Shown: positions 33,972-46,100 of the stretch, piece by piece
How the letters are laid out: every line of letters begins with the position of its first letter
Position numbering within the stretch: the first letter of the stretch is position 1
Assembly (NCBI GenBank): GCA_946122785.1
Contig: CAMGYJ010000007.1
Span: 8,510,909 to 8,574,908, forward strand
Source of the DNA: Linum tenue
Lineage: Eukaryota > Streptophyta > Magnoliopsida > Malpighiales > Linaceae
Direction of reading: 5' to 3'
Length of the DNA stretch: 64,000 bases
The notes under the pieces: generated by a model
Seen by the model: the letters and a program-made list of their open reading frames with translations, nothing else
Told to the model about the DNA's origin: nothing
The model's database searches: none
Program-made: the position numbers and the translations under genes

Positions 33972-36900
33972 ATGGCGGGCCTGGAGAAAGATCCAAGGAG
34001 GAGGAGTTGCTCCTCCAGGTCCGTGACCGAGCCGGTGACCGGGTCGAGCCGGTTCACCGTAAAGGGTTACTCTCTGTTGAAAGGTATGGGACGTGACAAG
34101 TATGTGTACAGTGACATCTTCTCGGCCGGTGGTTATGATTGGCAGATTAAGTTTTGCCCCGATGAATACCATCCCTCCGACGGCGTTCCATCCGTTCTTG
34201 TGGCCATTGTTTTGGCCAGCTCCGGCGGCAGAGACGTTAGGGCCTTGTTTGAGTTGACTCTGTTGGATCAGAGTGGGGAAGGGAAGCTTATGGCGTATAA
34301 CCACCTCCGTACGTCGGAGAGCGAGACAATGAAGTGCAAAGGCTGCTATTGGTAAATTTTTTTGTTGCTTTCTTTCTATCCCATAACTTTCATTCTGTTA
34401 GTTTGTGTTTAGGAGCGGAGCAGAGCTCTGATCCGCACCCTACTCTTGTTTCCTTCTTGATCCTATCAGTAGGTTGGCTAGGTTAAGAGATTTTTTGAAA
34501 ATTACATTTTTTATATTTGAATTTTTTTTTATAATTTAGTATCTGAATTTTTTTTTTTATTTTTTTTTTTTTTGCAAATAGGTTAAGAGATTTTTTATGG
34601 TAATATTACATTTTAGTACTTTTATATTGCATTTTAGTACTTTTACCTTTAAAATACCAATAGATCTGTTGGCACCCACCCCAACCCACTCTCAATTTTA
34701 CACCTTGCTATGTCTCAATTCAATTCATTGGACAAAAAAAGTGACATGTCCTATATTGACCCGACCTTATCTGGCCCTTATAAAATCAAAAGATGACTTG
34801 ATTCTAAACTGATTCGATAAACAAACTGATCACGAGTAGGTCATATCAGATCGGGTCGGATCGCGGTGGGTGTTTAGGGCAGGCTTACACAACCCTATTG
34901 ATCATCTAGTCCATTGTTGCCATGCGCAGGGGTTTTTACTCCCGGAAAGCAAGATTGGAATCCTCAACTTGTCTAAAGGACGATTGCCTCATCATTCGTG
35001 CCAATGTTGGAGTTGTCACAACTCGGCTCGAAGTTGAAGTCGCCAAGCAGGATTCCATCGCGGTACCCAGCTCCAATCTGGGCCAGGGTCTGAAAGCACT
35101 ACTGGAATCTCAGCTCGGTTTCGACTTAGTGTTTCGTGTTGGCCACAAGACGTTCAGAGCTCATAAGTCGATCCTCGCTGCACGGTCATCATTTTTCAGA
35201 GCCCAGTTCTTTGGACCAGTCGGGGATCCTGACTTGAATGAAATTATAGTGGATGATATCCATCCCTCCATCTTCAAGGTGATGACCCTTTGCTTTTTTT
35301 TTTTTTTGCTCAGCATGCATGTTATCGCTTGTTTGTATTAGAGAGTATGGGTAGTACGAGTAGTATCAGGGAGCGGATACATGGAGGTTTAGCAGTGTTC
35401 GGGATATAATTAATAAACCCCTGATAGTAGTTTGCGCGTGTATAGGGAAAAAAAGTAAGTGTAGTTAATGTGATTGGAACTTAGCAAGCACAATGCAATT
35501 GCTAGTGTTTAAGTAACACACATTTAAGTGCTTAATCCTAAATTTGCTAAACAACTGAAAACTAATTGTCGCCTATAGGGACACCCCTTATTCCACCCAA
35601 AATCAATCGAATAGGAGATCAGTCCGCGAATGATTGTCTGCTTGTAGGATATATTAAAAGAGATTTGTTGTACACTGTAGACACTAAGTGTATTTTACAA
35701 TTTGTTAAGAATAGGAAAACACGTCGTGGATTTTTGTTGCAACTTGTACTAATATGTATTTTTTTGCTATATACTAGTCGGGTAATTTTTTTTAGAGGAC
35801 ACTCTATTTAAAATTCATGAATACCCCAACACTAATACAAAAATTACCTAACTTCTACGACTCTGATAAAGAATATAACTTTTTTCAAATTACATAATAG
35901 TAGTCGTAGTATAAAATAAGTATTGTTATAAGAATGGAACCAGATCAATGGTTGGGCCAGTCTGCTAGCCTTATCGACGTCTGGTCTTAGAAAGTAGAGA
36001 CGTCAGCAGCAAGGAAGAAAAAAGATCGTACAAGAGAGAAAGATAGATGCATCTAAGTCGGTTGGCGTGCCCTATGCTAACTAACTTTCTTAGGAAGACT
36101 GAGACAACTGTCATCGCTCTTTTACCCTAAGATAAAAATGAGATTGAATCATTGAGTCAAAGTAAAGGCAGAAAGTGCAAAAAGGATATACATTGTCGGA
36201 GATCTCAATCTTCTTAAGTGAAGAGAGAACTCAACTTTAGTAAGTTCTGTGAGTCGTCAAAATGCCTATCGAGGTCGGGCCCAACCATCTAACTAGCTAT
36301 AATAGTTGTCCGGTTCATTGTTTGGACGGTTATTGATGGATCAAACAATTTTTCACAACTCAAATAAAACCAGATGAACCATTGTGGTTTAACTAGTCCA
36401 CTAGTTAACTATTTTAAGTACAAAAGCTTTTAAAAAAATACTTTAACATAAACTAAAACCATCAAGGCATGATTATTTATTTTATATACGTCTTTTCATT
36501 TTAATTATTGAACCCTAAACCACTAACTTTTCCGGTCGGTTCTGAAAACAGACAAAATAACAACTCGTAATTTTGGATTTTGCGTATGTGGTCTCTCTTT
36601 GCAGGCGATGCTCCAATTCATATACACAGACGAACTACCCGATGTGCATGAGATCATGGGCTCGCCGTCGACGTATTCATCCATGTCGACGGAGGCTACG
36701 AACGTGATGCAGCATTTGTTAGTTGCCGCCGACTGGTACGACTTAGACCGACTGAAGGCGTTCTGCGAATCGAAGCTGTGCGAGGAGCTTACGGCCGCAT
36801 CAGTGGCCACCACACTGGCATTGGCTGACCAGCATCACTGTTCGCAGCTCAAAGCTATCTGCTTGAGATTTGCTGCGCATCCAGCGAACGTGGCGGAGAT

Positions 36901-36991
36901 GACGCAGTCGGAAGGTTTCAAGCAGCTGAAGGAGAGCTGCTTGCGCCAGCTGATCAAGACACTTGCATCTGGTTATCCGGGGCGAGAATGA
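33972..36991 (+). CDS. MATH-BTB (BPM-like) protein, copy 2, intact
   Basis: The exons 33972-34351, 34930-35278 and 36605-36991 total 372 codons with compatible phases and GT-AG splice sites, giving 371 aa. The MATH domain is in exon 1 (FTVKGYSLLKGMGRDKYVYS, ALFELTLLDQ). The BTB domain spans exons 2-3 (DLVFRVGHKTFRAHKSILAA, MLQFIYTDELPDV, EATNVMQHLLVAADWYDLDR). A BACK-like helix pair and LRQLIKTLASGYPGRE follow. The expected role is CUL3 substrate adaptor. It is shorter at the C-terminus than copy 0 and lacks its basic tail and last intron. Intron 2 is 1326 bp against 86 bp in copy 1. The start ATG is shared with copy 1 (MAGLEKDPRRRSCSS). Confidence 0.85.
35279..36604 (+). other. Expanded intron 2 of BPM copy 2
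   Basis: Only the last 70 bp or so (from about 36535) and the donor side align to the short introns of copies 0 and 1. The middle 1.2 kb is AT-rich DNA without a recognised element end or frame. A telo-box-like AACCCTAAACC lies near 36511. Confidence 0.4.
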
Positions 36992-37181
36992 TCATAGGAG
37001 GGTTTACTAGGCGGGACTCAGGAGGCAAGACATATATATATATACCTAACGCTATAACTGGGTTGGGCTGGCTGTAGCCGATGTCTTTTTGAGTATGATC
37101 AGCTTTGTACGTTAAGAAGTTGTTGGAAGTAAACGGGAACTTGGGAAGAGAAGCTTTCTGCTTCTTTTGCAATTTGTTGAC

Positions 37182-37534
37182 TATTAGAGGTTAAAAGGCT
37201 TAACTATCCCTTTCCCAACAACTTGAGTTATTGGGACCAAGTGGTTAGTTCGCTAACATGGTATCAGAGCCTAGAACCGAAAAGGTCATGGTTTCGAATC
37301 CTCATAACAACCCCCATTTCATGCCAATTCGTTTAGAACAAGGAATGGTATGTCCAACCTGTGCAAACTAAAGCCTCGTGGTTTGGCAGCACAAGGGTTC
37401 AACCTGTGCAAACCGTAAAAATCCACAATTCGGCATCGGCTTTCGTTTGAGGGGACGTATTAGAGGTTAAAAGGCTTAACTATCCCTTTCCCAACAACTC
37501 GAGTTATTGGAACCAAGTGGTTAGTTCGCTAACA
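37182..37534 (+). mobile_element. TRIM retrotransposon downstream of BPM copy 2
   Basis: LTRs lie at 37182-37258 and 37458-37534 (77 bp each, two differences), starting TATTAGAGG and ending GCTAACA. The primer site TGGTATCAGAGCC (initiator tRNA-Met) begins at 37259, and the polypurine tract TTTGAGGGG lies just before the second LTR. The exact 5-bp duplication TTGAC lies at 37177-37181 and 37535-37539. It is the same family as the element in copy 1, in the opposite orientation. Confidence 0.92.
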
Positions 37535-37539
37535 TTGAC

Positions 37540-37892
37540 TGAGAATATCTGCCCGATGCATTACTATTTACCGCCCACAATTTTAGACAAAATGATAATT
37601 TTGACCTTTTTATGGAAAACTTACCAAACACTTCAACGACAAATTGGGGAAGAACGAATTTGCCGACGAAAACATAAAAAAAAAATCCCCATGGGTTTCG
37701 CTGGCTGCTGCTGGTTCTGGCCATAGGATTGAGGTGAGGCTCGCTGGTGGTGGTTCAGACCATTGGCTGACGTGCGATTGTCGACACCAGACCTGTCGCC
37801 GGAGACTTTTTCTTTGCCAAAATCGACTAAGGATTTATTAATTAACAATAAATAAATGAAGCAATATACGGAGATAAGAATCCAAAACCACG
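37540..37892. other. Intergenic DNA between TRIM and MULE
   Basis: No gene or repeat is recognised. Confidence 0.3.
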
Positions 37893-37913
37893 CCATGCAC
37901 TTGGCTTAGGATA

Positions 37914-37940
37914 GGGTGAGTAACCCTTTGTTACTCACCC
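37914..37940. repeat. Perfect hairpin in the left MULE terminus
   Basis: GGGTGAGTAAC, a 5-nt spacer CCTTT, then GTTACTCACCC form an 11-bp perfect stem. A third, direct GTGAGTAACC follows at 37941-37950. The right terminus has the comparable direct series GGTTACTGA, CGTTACTGA, GGTTACTGA at about 48970-49006. Confidence 0.8.
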
Positions 37941-38536
37941 GTGAGTAACCACATAGGGACCGTCGATCTTGGCGGGACGGATCTTGTGGCTGTGATTGAT
38001 GCGGGGTTTTTTGTCCACGGTCAGGGGCATTTTTGTCCGATATTTTATATTTGAATTAAATGACTTTCCCTCTTTGTCCGTTGCAAATCTTTTCTGTGCG
38101 CGAGTTGGATTCGGATTTTGGAGAGAGAAACTACGAGCAGGGGGAGCAGCAGCTGAGAAATAAGGACGGCGATTCTCCATTGTTGATCGACGGCGATAGA
38201 AACTGCGAGCAGCAGCTTCGAATCGAGCTTTCTGATTCTCCATAATTGATCGACGTGTGCGCGAGTTGGATTCGGTTTTTGTAGAGAGAAATTGCGAGCA
38301 GCGGCTGCGAAACAGGGGACGGCGAATCTTTTCTGATTCTCCATAATTGATCGACGACGAGGTTAGATATTAGTTTTTTTGATTCTTTCTGTTTAGCTAA
38401 TCGAGTTTTCTGTTGATCTCTGGTTTCGTTGGAGGTTTTTGATTGCTGCTAGTCGAGCTTGTTTATGTTTAGCTAATCGAGCTTGTTCATGTGTTATGTT
38501 CTTTGTGTTTTGGTGTTTTGGCAGTATTCTGGTGAG

Positions 38537-41500
38537 ATGAGTAACGTAAGTTGTGGCGATGTTGTTCCAATTGATAGATCTGGTTCTTCAACCAGCGTTG
38601 TAGGATCTGGTTCTTCATCTAGTGCTGTTGGAACTGCTTCTTCATCTATTGATCTTGGATTTGATCATTCAGCTAACTCTGGTGAATCAGGAGGTAAGAT
38701 ATGCAAATTTGTTTGTTTATTGAAGTTTGTATAGTGTCGTAATTTGATTTTACTATGCCTTATCATGTGGTAATTGATTTTATAGTACATTATCATGTGG
38801 TAAAATGTGGTAATTAGGAAGTTAAATGTGATGTTTCTGTGTGATAATTGATTTTACCATGCCATACCATATGGTATAGTGTGGTAATTTGATTTTACCA
38901 TGCCTTATCATGTGGTAATTGATTTTACAGTAGATTACCATGTGGTAAAATGTGGTAATTAGGAAGTTAAACTTGAGGATTCTGTGTGATAGTTGATTTT
39001 ACCATGCCATACCATATGGTATAGTGTGGTAATTTGATTTTACCATGCCATACCATGTTGTATAGTGTGGTAGTTTGATTTTACCATGCCATACCATATG
39101 GTATAGGGTGGTAATTTGATTTTACCATGCCTTTATCATGTGGTAATTGATTTTACAGTACATTACCATGTGGTAAAATGTGGTAATTAGGAAGTTAAAT
39201 GTGAGGGTTGTGTGTGATAATTGATTTTACCATGCCATACCATGTGGTATAGTGTTGTAGTTTGATTTTACCATGCCATACTATGGTGGTAACTCGTGTA
39301 TCATGGCTGTAATTATTGGTATACATTGATATTTCATATTGTTGTGGTGTGGAATCCATTTAATATGTTGTTTCATAATGTTTGTAGGTTTCAATGGTAT
39401 AGATCCTACTGTTCGTGATTCTTGGAAGGACTTAGAGTTCAATACACCAGATGATGCATATAATTTTTATGTTGATTATGGGAATCATGAAGGTTTTGGT
39501 GTGAGGATTTATAACCAATCAGCGTGTCCGAAACTCAATGGTGGTTCTTCAGCTGTATATTATATCAAGTATTGTTGCAATAAGGAAGGTTGGAAAAGAG
39601 GTAGCGAGAATAACCCTGATAATGCAGGTGTTGTTGATACGACAGTTCGTGTTCGTAATGTTCCAGAACTCAGGGGTGGATGTAATGGTGCTTATATACG
39701 ACTGAGGTGGTTTAAAGAGTTTAAATGCTACAAGATCTATCATTGGTATAATGTGCACAACCATGACATGATTCCTGAGTCTCTGCGTCACTATGTGAGA
39801 TCCAGCAGACGAATGGCTCCTGTGTATAAGATGCTGGCAGAGGTGAATGATACTGCTGGTATTGGTGTGACTTCTTCGTATAATGCAATTAGTAGGGCTG
39901 GTGGTGGTAGGAAGTTTGTTGGGTTCACAAAGAATGATTTGAAGAACCATCTGCGAACGGTTAGGACGTCATCAATGGAGTATGGTGATGCGACTGCATT
40001 GCTTGAATACTTTAGACGTCAAGCACAGCTGGATCCTGGGTTCTTTCATGAGGTGGAGGTTGATGTTGAAGAGAACATTGCTAGTATTTTTTGGGCAGAT
40101 GGGAAGATGAGGATGGATTATCATTATTTTGGTGATTCAATTAGTTTTGATACTACTTACCGGACTAACAAAGAGTATCGGCCACTAGGTATGTTTTCTA
40201 GTTTGTTGTTTATTATTGTGTTTGTTAGTTTGTATGAGTATTATTATTATCATTCTGTATCATGTTTTTTTTTTTGTTCTTAAATGTATTTTACCATATG
40301 GTATGTGTTGGTAATAAGGTTATTTGAGGTGGTTTTTGTGCTTAGAAGTCTTTTACCATATGGTATGTGTTGGTAACAAGGTTATTTGAGGTGGTTTTTG
40401 TTCTTAAAAGTATTTTACCATATGGTATGTGTTGGTAACAAGGTTATTTGAGGTGGTTTTTGTGCTTAAAAGTTTTTTACCATATGGTATGGGTTGGTAA
40501 CAAGGTTTTTTGTGGTGTTTTTTGCGTTGTTAGAAGTGTGTACTATATGGTAGTCTGCTGTGGATTGTTTTTTTTTTGTTCTTAGAAGTCTTTACCACAT
40601 GGTATGAGTCTTTACCATATGGTATGGGTTGGTATTATTGTTATTCGTACCTTTTACCACATGGTATGTGTTGGTAGAATTGTTTTTACTCACATTTTGT
40701 TATGTTTATGTAGCTTTGTTTGTTGGTTTCAACAATCATCACCAACTGACTGTCTTTGCGGCTGCTCTTCTCTATGATGAAACAACAGCAACATTTGAAT
40801 GGATTTTCGATCAGTTTTTGAAATGCATGGGAGGTGTGAGACCGTTATCAATGTTTACTGACCAGGCTGCTGCAATTGCTGCTGGTATAAGGTCTGTTTT
40901 CCCAGATTGTTTTCATGGGTTGTGTACATGGCATATTGCTCAGAATGCAGTTGTTAATCTGGGAAGTTTGTGTGACTCTGACTTCCTTCGTGAGCTTAGT
41001 TATTTGATGTATAATGCTGATGATGAGGATGATTTTGAGTATAATTGGAAGAAGATGATTGAGAAGTGTTTTCCTGGGAAGGGACCTTTGGGACACAGTT
41101 GGTTACAGGGCATTTACAAAGTCAGGACGAAGTGGTCTTCAGCCTGGGTGAATTGTCATTTTGGTGCGGGAATGAAGAGTACCCAGCTAAGTGAGTGCTG
41201 CAATAGTAATATTCGACATTACTTGCAGTCAGAGTTTAGTGTTAGTAGGTTCTTTGTGCACTTTGAGAGGATGCTTGATAATAAGAGGGATGCTGAAGAA
41301 CAAGAAGAGTACTATGCGTTATCTAGGTTGGCTGATTCTCGGTTTTCTACTAGCCCTATTGTGAAGCAAGTTGCTAATGTGTATACGCCGAAGATATTCA
41401 AGTTTTTCCTGGATCAGTACAAGGAATCCCTTGCGTATAATATTTTTTCCAATACGGAGATAGAACCAGAAGGACATGTAGGACTGTTTGATGTCTTCAT

Positions 41501-42210
41501 ATTGGAGGATGACCTTACAAGGTTGGATAGTAGGGTGTTGAAGGTTGATTTTGAAAACGGTGAAATCAAGTGTTCGTGCCGTAAGTGGGAGTCAAGTGGT
41601 ATGATCTGTAAGCATCAAATTAAGGGATATGATATGTTGTGGTCTACAACGTGCAATCTGAAGTTCCAGCACATTCCTAGCAGTTTGATTTTGAAGCGGT
41701 GGACAAGGGCAGCGAAAACTGGAGGGAACTTTTCTTTTGAAGTTCCGTCTACTGATAGTCCATCGAAATACCGTTCTCGTCTTTTCAATCTGTCAGCTGT
41801 TTCTGCATCAATGATCAGCAGGGTTGCATTGGATGATGATTTGTATAAATCAGCCATGGCCTTCATGACTGATTTGATCAAAAAGTGTGAAGCCCTATCG
41901 ATTACTGAACCTGCTGGAACAAGCACGTCTTCTAACGGTGACAGTAAGTTTTTTTTAATTGTTTAGAGTTTGTTTTTGTTTTTGTTATCTGTCATTGATT
42001 GTAGTTTGTTTTTGTTATCTTGGTATAGATGATGTACCGGTCCAAAAAGTGAAGGGGTTTAAGCCTAAAAAAGATTCATTCAAGCCTTCGAAACGACCAA
42101 TTCCAGCTGCGGAGGCTGCAAGGGCTGTAAGCAAGAAGAAGAGAAAAACTAGCAGGCTTGAGGAGGAGAATTTGAAGGCTGTTGAAGAAAGTTTAAGGCT
42201 GAAGCTGTAA
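38537..42210 (+). CDS. FAR1/MULE-type transposase, intact
   Basis: The exons 38537-38693, 39388-40188, 40714-41943 and 42029-42210 join in phase to 790 codons (789 aa), with GT-AG introns and no stop. A Ser-rich N-terminus is followed by a FAR1-type zinc-binding domain (residues about 60-150: FNTPDDAYNFYVDYGNHEGF, C and H residues to VHNHDM). The MULE transposase core has Asp near 305 (SFDTTYR), Asp near 368 (MFTDQAAA), CTWH near 390 and Glu near 479 (TQLSECCNS), a complete DDE-type set. A SWIM zinc finger, CSCRKWESSGMICKH, lies near 606. The basic C-terminal tail (SKKKRKTSR) looks like a nuclear signal. Domesticated relatives are the FHY3/FAR1 factors, but position inside a TSD-bounded element says transposase. 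Confidence 0.9.
38752..39300. repeat. Palindrome array 1 (transposase intron 1)
   Basis: Repeats of about 41 bp are built of TTTTACCATGCCATACCATATGG-like and GTGGTAATTTGA words. Centres of TACCATATGG or close variants start at 38865, 39010, 39051 (variant) and 39092, i.e. at spacings of 145, 41 and 41 bp. Confidence 0.85.
40283..40680. repeat. Palindrome array 2 (transposase intron 2)
   Basis: TACCATATGG or a variant starts at 40292, 40354, 40416, 40478, 40541, 40593, 40613 and 40655. The spacings are 62, 62, 62, 63, 52, 20 and 42 bp. The unit contains GTTATTTGAGGTGGTTTTTG between palindromes. Confidence 0.88.
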
Positions 42211-42317
42211 TAGTTTTCTTAGAGGATTATCTGAATGAATGGTTGATGCTGGTTGAGTTGTTGAAGCTATTTTGTTCTTTTGGATGGGTTTTTGGTTTTG
42301 TTGGATTAATTTTACAC

Positions 42318-43000
42318 TGTTATACCATGTGATATAATATGGTAATTTGATTTTATCATGTCAAACCAGGTGGTAAAATGTGCTAGTTTGGAAGTTGAAT
42401 GTGAAGGTTCTGTTTTATAATTGATTTTACCATGCCATACCATATGGTATATTATGGTAATTTGATTTTACCATGTGGTAATGTGTGGTAATTGATTTTA
42501 CCATGTGGTAAAATATGATTTTTTGGAAGTGGTATGTGTGGTAATTGATTTTACAGTGCATTACCATGTGGTAAAATGTGGTAACAAACTAAAACACAGC
42601 AGGACTTATGGTTTTTTTGCTATTTTACAACATGAAACCATAGTTTACCACACATTACCATATGGTAACAAACTAAAACACAGCATGACTTATGGTTTTT
42701 TGCTATTTTGCAACATTTTACTACATGAAACCATAGTTTACCACACATTACCATATGGTAACAAACTAAAACACAGCAGGACTTATGGTTTTTTGCTTAT
42801 TTACAACATGAAACCATAATGTACCATACATTACCATATGGTAACAAACTAAAAGACAGCTGGACATATGGTTTTTTGCTATTTTACAACATGAAACCAT
42901 AATTTACCACACATTACCATATGGTAACGAAGCAAAACACAACATGTAATCATAATTTACCACACATTACCATATGGTAAAATGTGGTAATTTGGGAATT
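42318..43000. repeat. Palindrome array 3 (between the convergent genes)
   Basis: TACCATATGG starts at 42438, 42656, 42749, 42832, 42915 and 42968. The spacings are 218, 93, 83, 83 and 53 bp. The unit also carries AAACACAGCAGGACTTATGG and ACATGAAACCATAG words. The array fills the tail-to-tail gap where terminators of both genes would be expected. Confidence 0.88.
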
Positions 43001-43190
43001 AAGAACACATGTTAAGTATTTGCTAACATAATAAAAAACAGAACATTTCTTTTAGTCATAATACAAACCATAATAAGTTGTTTCATACCATCCTACTAAT
43101 TAAAATGAAGTGGCTACTGAACATTGTGAGTTTGTTCTCAAAAGCTTACTCATACCCTCCTACTACTTAACACAAACGATAATAGAATTT

Positions 43191-46100
43191 TCATTTCCTT
43201 CCTTTCAACTCTTTCTTCTTGTTCTTCATGTTGCAGTACTTTGTTGCTTCTTTCATGATCCTTTCCCGTTCAAGATTTTCTTCATCAAGAATGATGTCCA
43301 ACATCAGGCACTCCCTTTCTTCATTTATGAGATCAATCCTCTTCCAATCTTTGGTCAGGGCACTGTTGTACTTACCTTCCCAGTGTCTCATCCACCTGAT
43401 GACGTACATCCCACATGAAATTTGATCTGGTTGTGTAACCTTCTCGAGCTTGAACCAGCTAAACCTCTCCCACCTTACTGTCCTGTCTGCAAACTGTGTC
43501 TTCATGTAGTTGATTGCGTACTGGACAACCCTCTCTGCCATTGATTTGTATGTTTTTTCAAAATCTTTGTGATGGAGACTGTCGAGCACTTCAAATCTCT
43601 CTGCTTTGATGTTGACACAAATCATGATGTAGTGCTTGTTATTACAGTACGGGAAGAACCACTGCAAAATAATTTTACCACAGTATACCATATGGTAAGC
43701 AGTTGCCATATAAGTGATGTACAGTAAGTTAAGTTAAGAACAATTGGAAACTAATTTTACCACTATATACCATATGGTAACCACTGCAAAAATTGTGGTG
43801 AGATACTTACAAGGTTACATTCTGTGAAGCTGAGGTTTTTGGCCCATTCTTTGTTGGTGATGTCCAAGTCCACTTTGTCGTAGTAATCGTCTGGAGATAG
43901 TTGCCACTATCAATGTCCAGTTGGCAGTCACCCTGAAAGTTGTGGTTGTTATTATGTGTTTTATATATGTGTTGTCTAAGAACTTTTGACAGAATATGAG
44001 TGGGTTTACTTACTGCCAAAGATGTATCGAAGAACCACCTTGTGAATTTTCCTTTTTTTGCTTCATTCCTGTTCATTACATCTCCATACCAGCCGATGAC
44101 ATCAGATGTGATTTCACAGCCAATGTCAATCGACTGTACTGACTCCCTTTTCAGCATGAATGTTCCATCCTTCCTTTTAAACATGATCTCATCACTGTAT
44201 ACAAGCACATCACAACAGGACGGATGGTTTATTTTAATTCATCACATCAAACAATAGGTTACCACAACAAAACCATAGCTTACCACATCTTATCATATGG
44301 TAATAAGTAAAGCACACCAGCTTAGCACATCTTACCATATGGTAATAAGTAAAACACACCAGCTTACCACATTTTACCATATGGTAATAAGTAAAACACA
44401 CCAGCTTACCACATCTTACCATATGGTAATAAGTGAAACACACCAGCTTACCACATTTTACCATATGGTAATAAGTAAAATAGAACAGGAGTTATGGTTT
44501 AATTCATTCTTTAACAACAAACATTAGCTTACCACATCATACCATATGGTATTAAACTAAAACAAAACAGGACTTGTGCATTACTACATTTTGTAACATT
44601 AAACCATAGATTTGTCTAATTTTACCATATCTTACCATATTTTACCATATGGTAACAAACTAGATCACTACAATAACATCATATAACAGTAGAAGTTTTA
44701 AGATGATGACTTACCTCTTGGCAAATTTCTTATTTTTGCATCTTATGTACTCCAGGATGTTGCTGAACATATCATCAGGTGTTGTTTGTGTTGGTGTTGA
44801 CCATTCAACTGGTGATTTTTGTGACTGTGGAGCAACTGGGTCGGCAGCTGGAGAATTCAGGTCCTCTAGGTAAGCATCTATGCATTCACGGACTTCCTTG
44901 AGCTTCTCTTGGCTATTTGTGTACAGATTTGACCATATAGCATATGACCCCGTCTGTGACTGGGTGCTTTGTGGCTGTTCTGGTGGTGGTGTTGCTCTTG
45001 CCTTCTTTTCATTTCCGTGTACATTCTTTATCACGATTCTTCTTTTGCGAGGCTCTGCTGGTTGATCGGTTGCCGTGTTGGTAGTCAACTTTGTTGGTGT
45101 TGTTGGTGTTTGACGGTTGAGAGGGCTGAGATCAAAGGATGGAATGTCGTCTTCCCTCGTCACTTTAGGCTTCTCAGCAGCTTCGGTTGTCAGTTTTGGA
45201 GCCTCTTCACGAACAACATCATCTGACACCGTCTTCTCGCTGTCAGTTTCTGCAGTCTTTTGTGCAGCTTGCCCTGTATTCCCTTCTTCTCTTGTTTCCT
45301 TATCAACTTCCATTGGATCTGCTGTTTTGGTAGCTCCTTTTTGTTCGGTTTCTTCTGCAGATGTCTGTTCTGGAACTGCTTTCTGGGTGTCCTCTGTTGC
45401 AACTTCCCCCAATGGATCTCCTTCTTTTGGGATGCTTTCCCTATTCACAGCTCCTGGAGCAGAATCATCTTGCTCCTTTTCTTTTGGCTTCGGTGTAGAT
45501 GCAGCAAGATCGACTGTAGATGGTTGTGAATCATCTTCTTTCTGTGTTTGCTCCTCGTTCTCCTCTTCGTTCTGGTATATCTTTGTCTGTTTGAATATTT
45601 CATTGATTGTTTTATTCAAACTGGCATTCAATTCTTCATCATTCTCTTCTTCATCATCTTCACACTCATTGTCTGTTCCTACTACTTGATTGTCAGATTT
45701 TTCTCCTTCTGTGGGCTGAACATATTCATCAGACCTTTCTTTCTGAAGATTCTTTTTGTGTTTGATCAGCTTGTCTAGTTGGCTGTTGTACTGCTCTTTG
45801 ATTGCTTTCATCATTGCCTTCATTGATGCTTCAACCAGTTTGATTGCATTCTCAGCCTGCATAATGGGAGTATGGTTAGTTACCATGGTGGTAATACATG
45901 GTATTGGCAATTATTATCACTATTCTGCATTTTTATAACATGAAACTATATCTTACCACACCTTACCATATGGTAACAAAGTAAAACAGAACAAGAATTA
46001 TGGTTTCCTCCATTTTTATAACATGAATTCATTGCTTACCACACATTACCATATGGTAACGTATTAAAACACAACAGGACTTATGTTTTCCTCCATTTTT

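Noticed and set aside
37259..37330. tRNA-like sequence TGGTATCAGAGCC
   Set aside because: It is the TRIM primer binding site complementary to initiator tRNA-Met; no cloverleaf can be formed from the flanks.
38537..42210. Calling the gene a domesticated FHY3/FAR1 transcription factor
   Set aside because: It lies inside a 10-bp-duplication-bounded element with an Ulp1-like partner and keeps the DDE residues, so a mobile transposase is the better call.
42318..43000. CRISPR-like look of regularly spaced palindromes
   Set aside because: Plant nuclear context, repeats within introns of a transposon, and spacers that are themselves repeated rather than unique.
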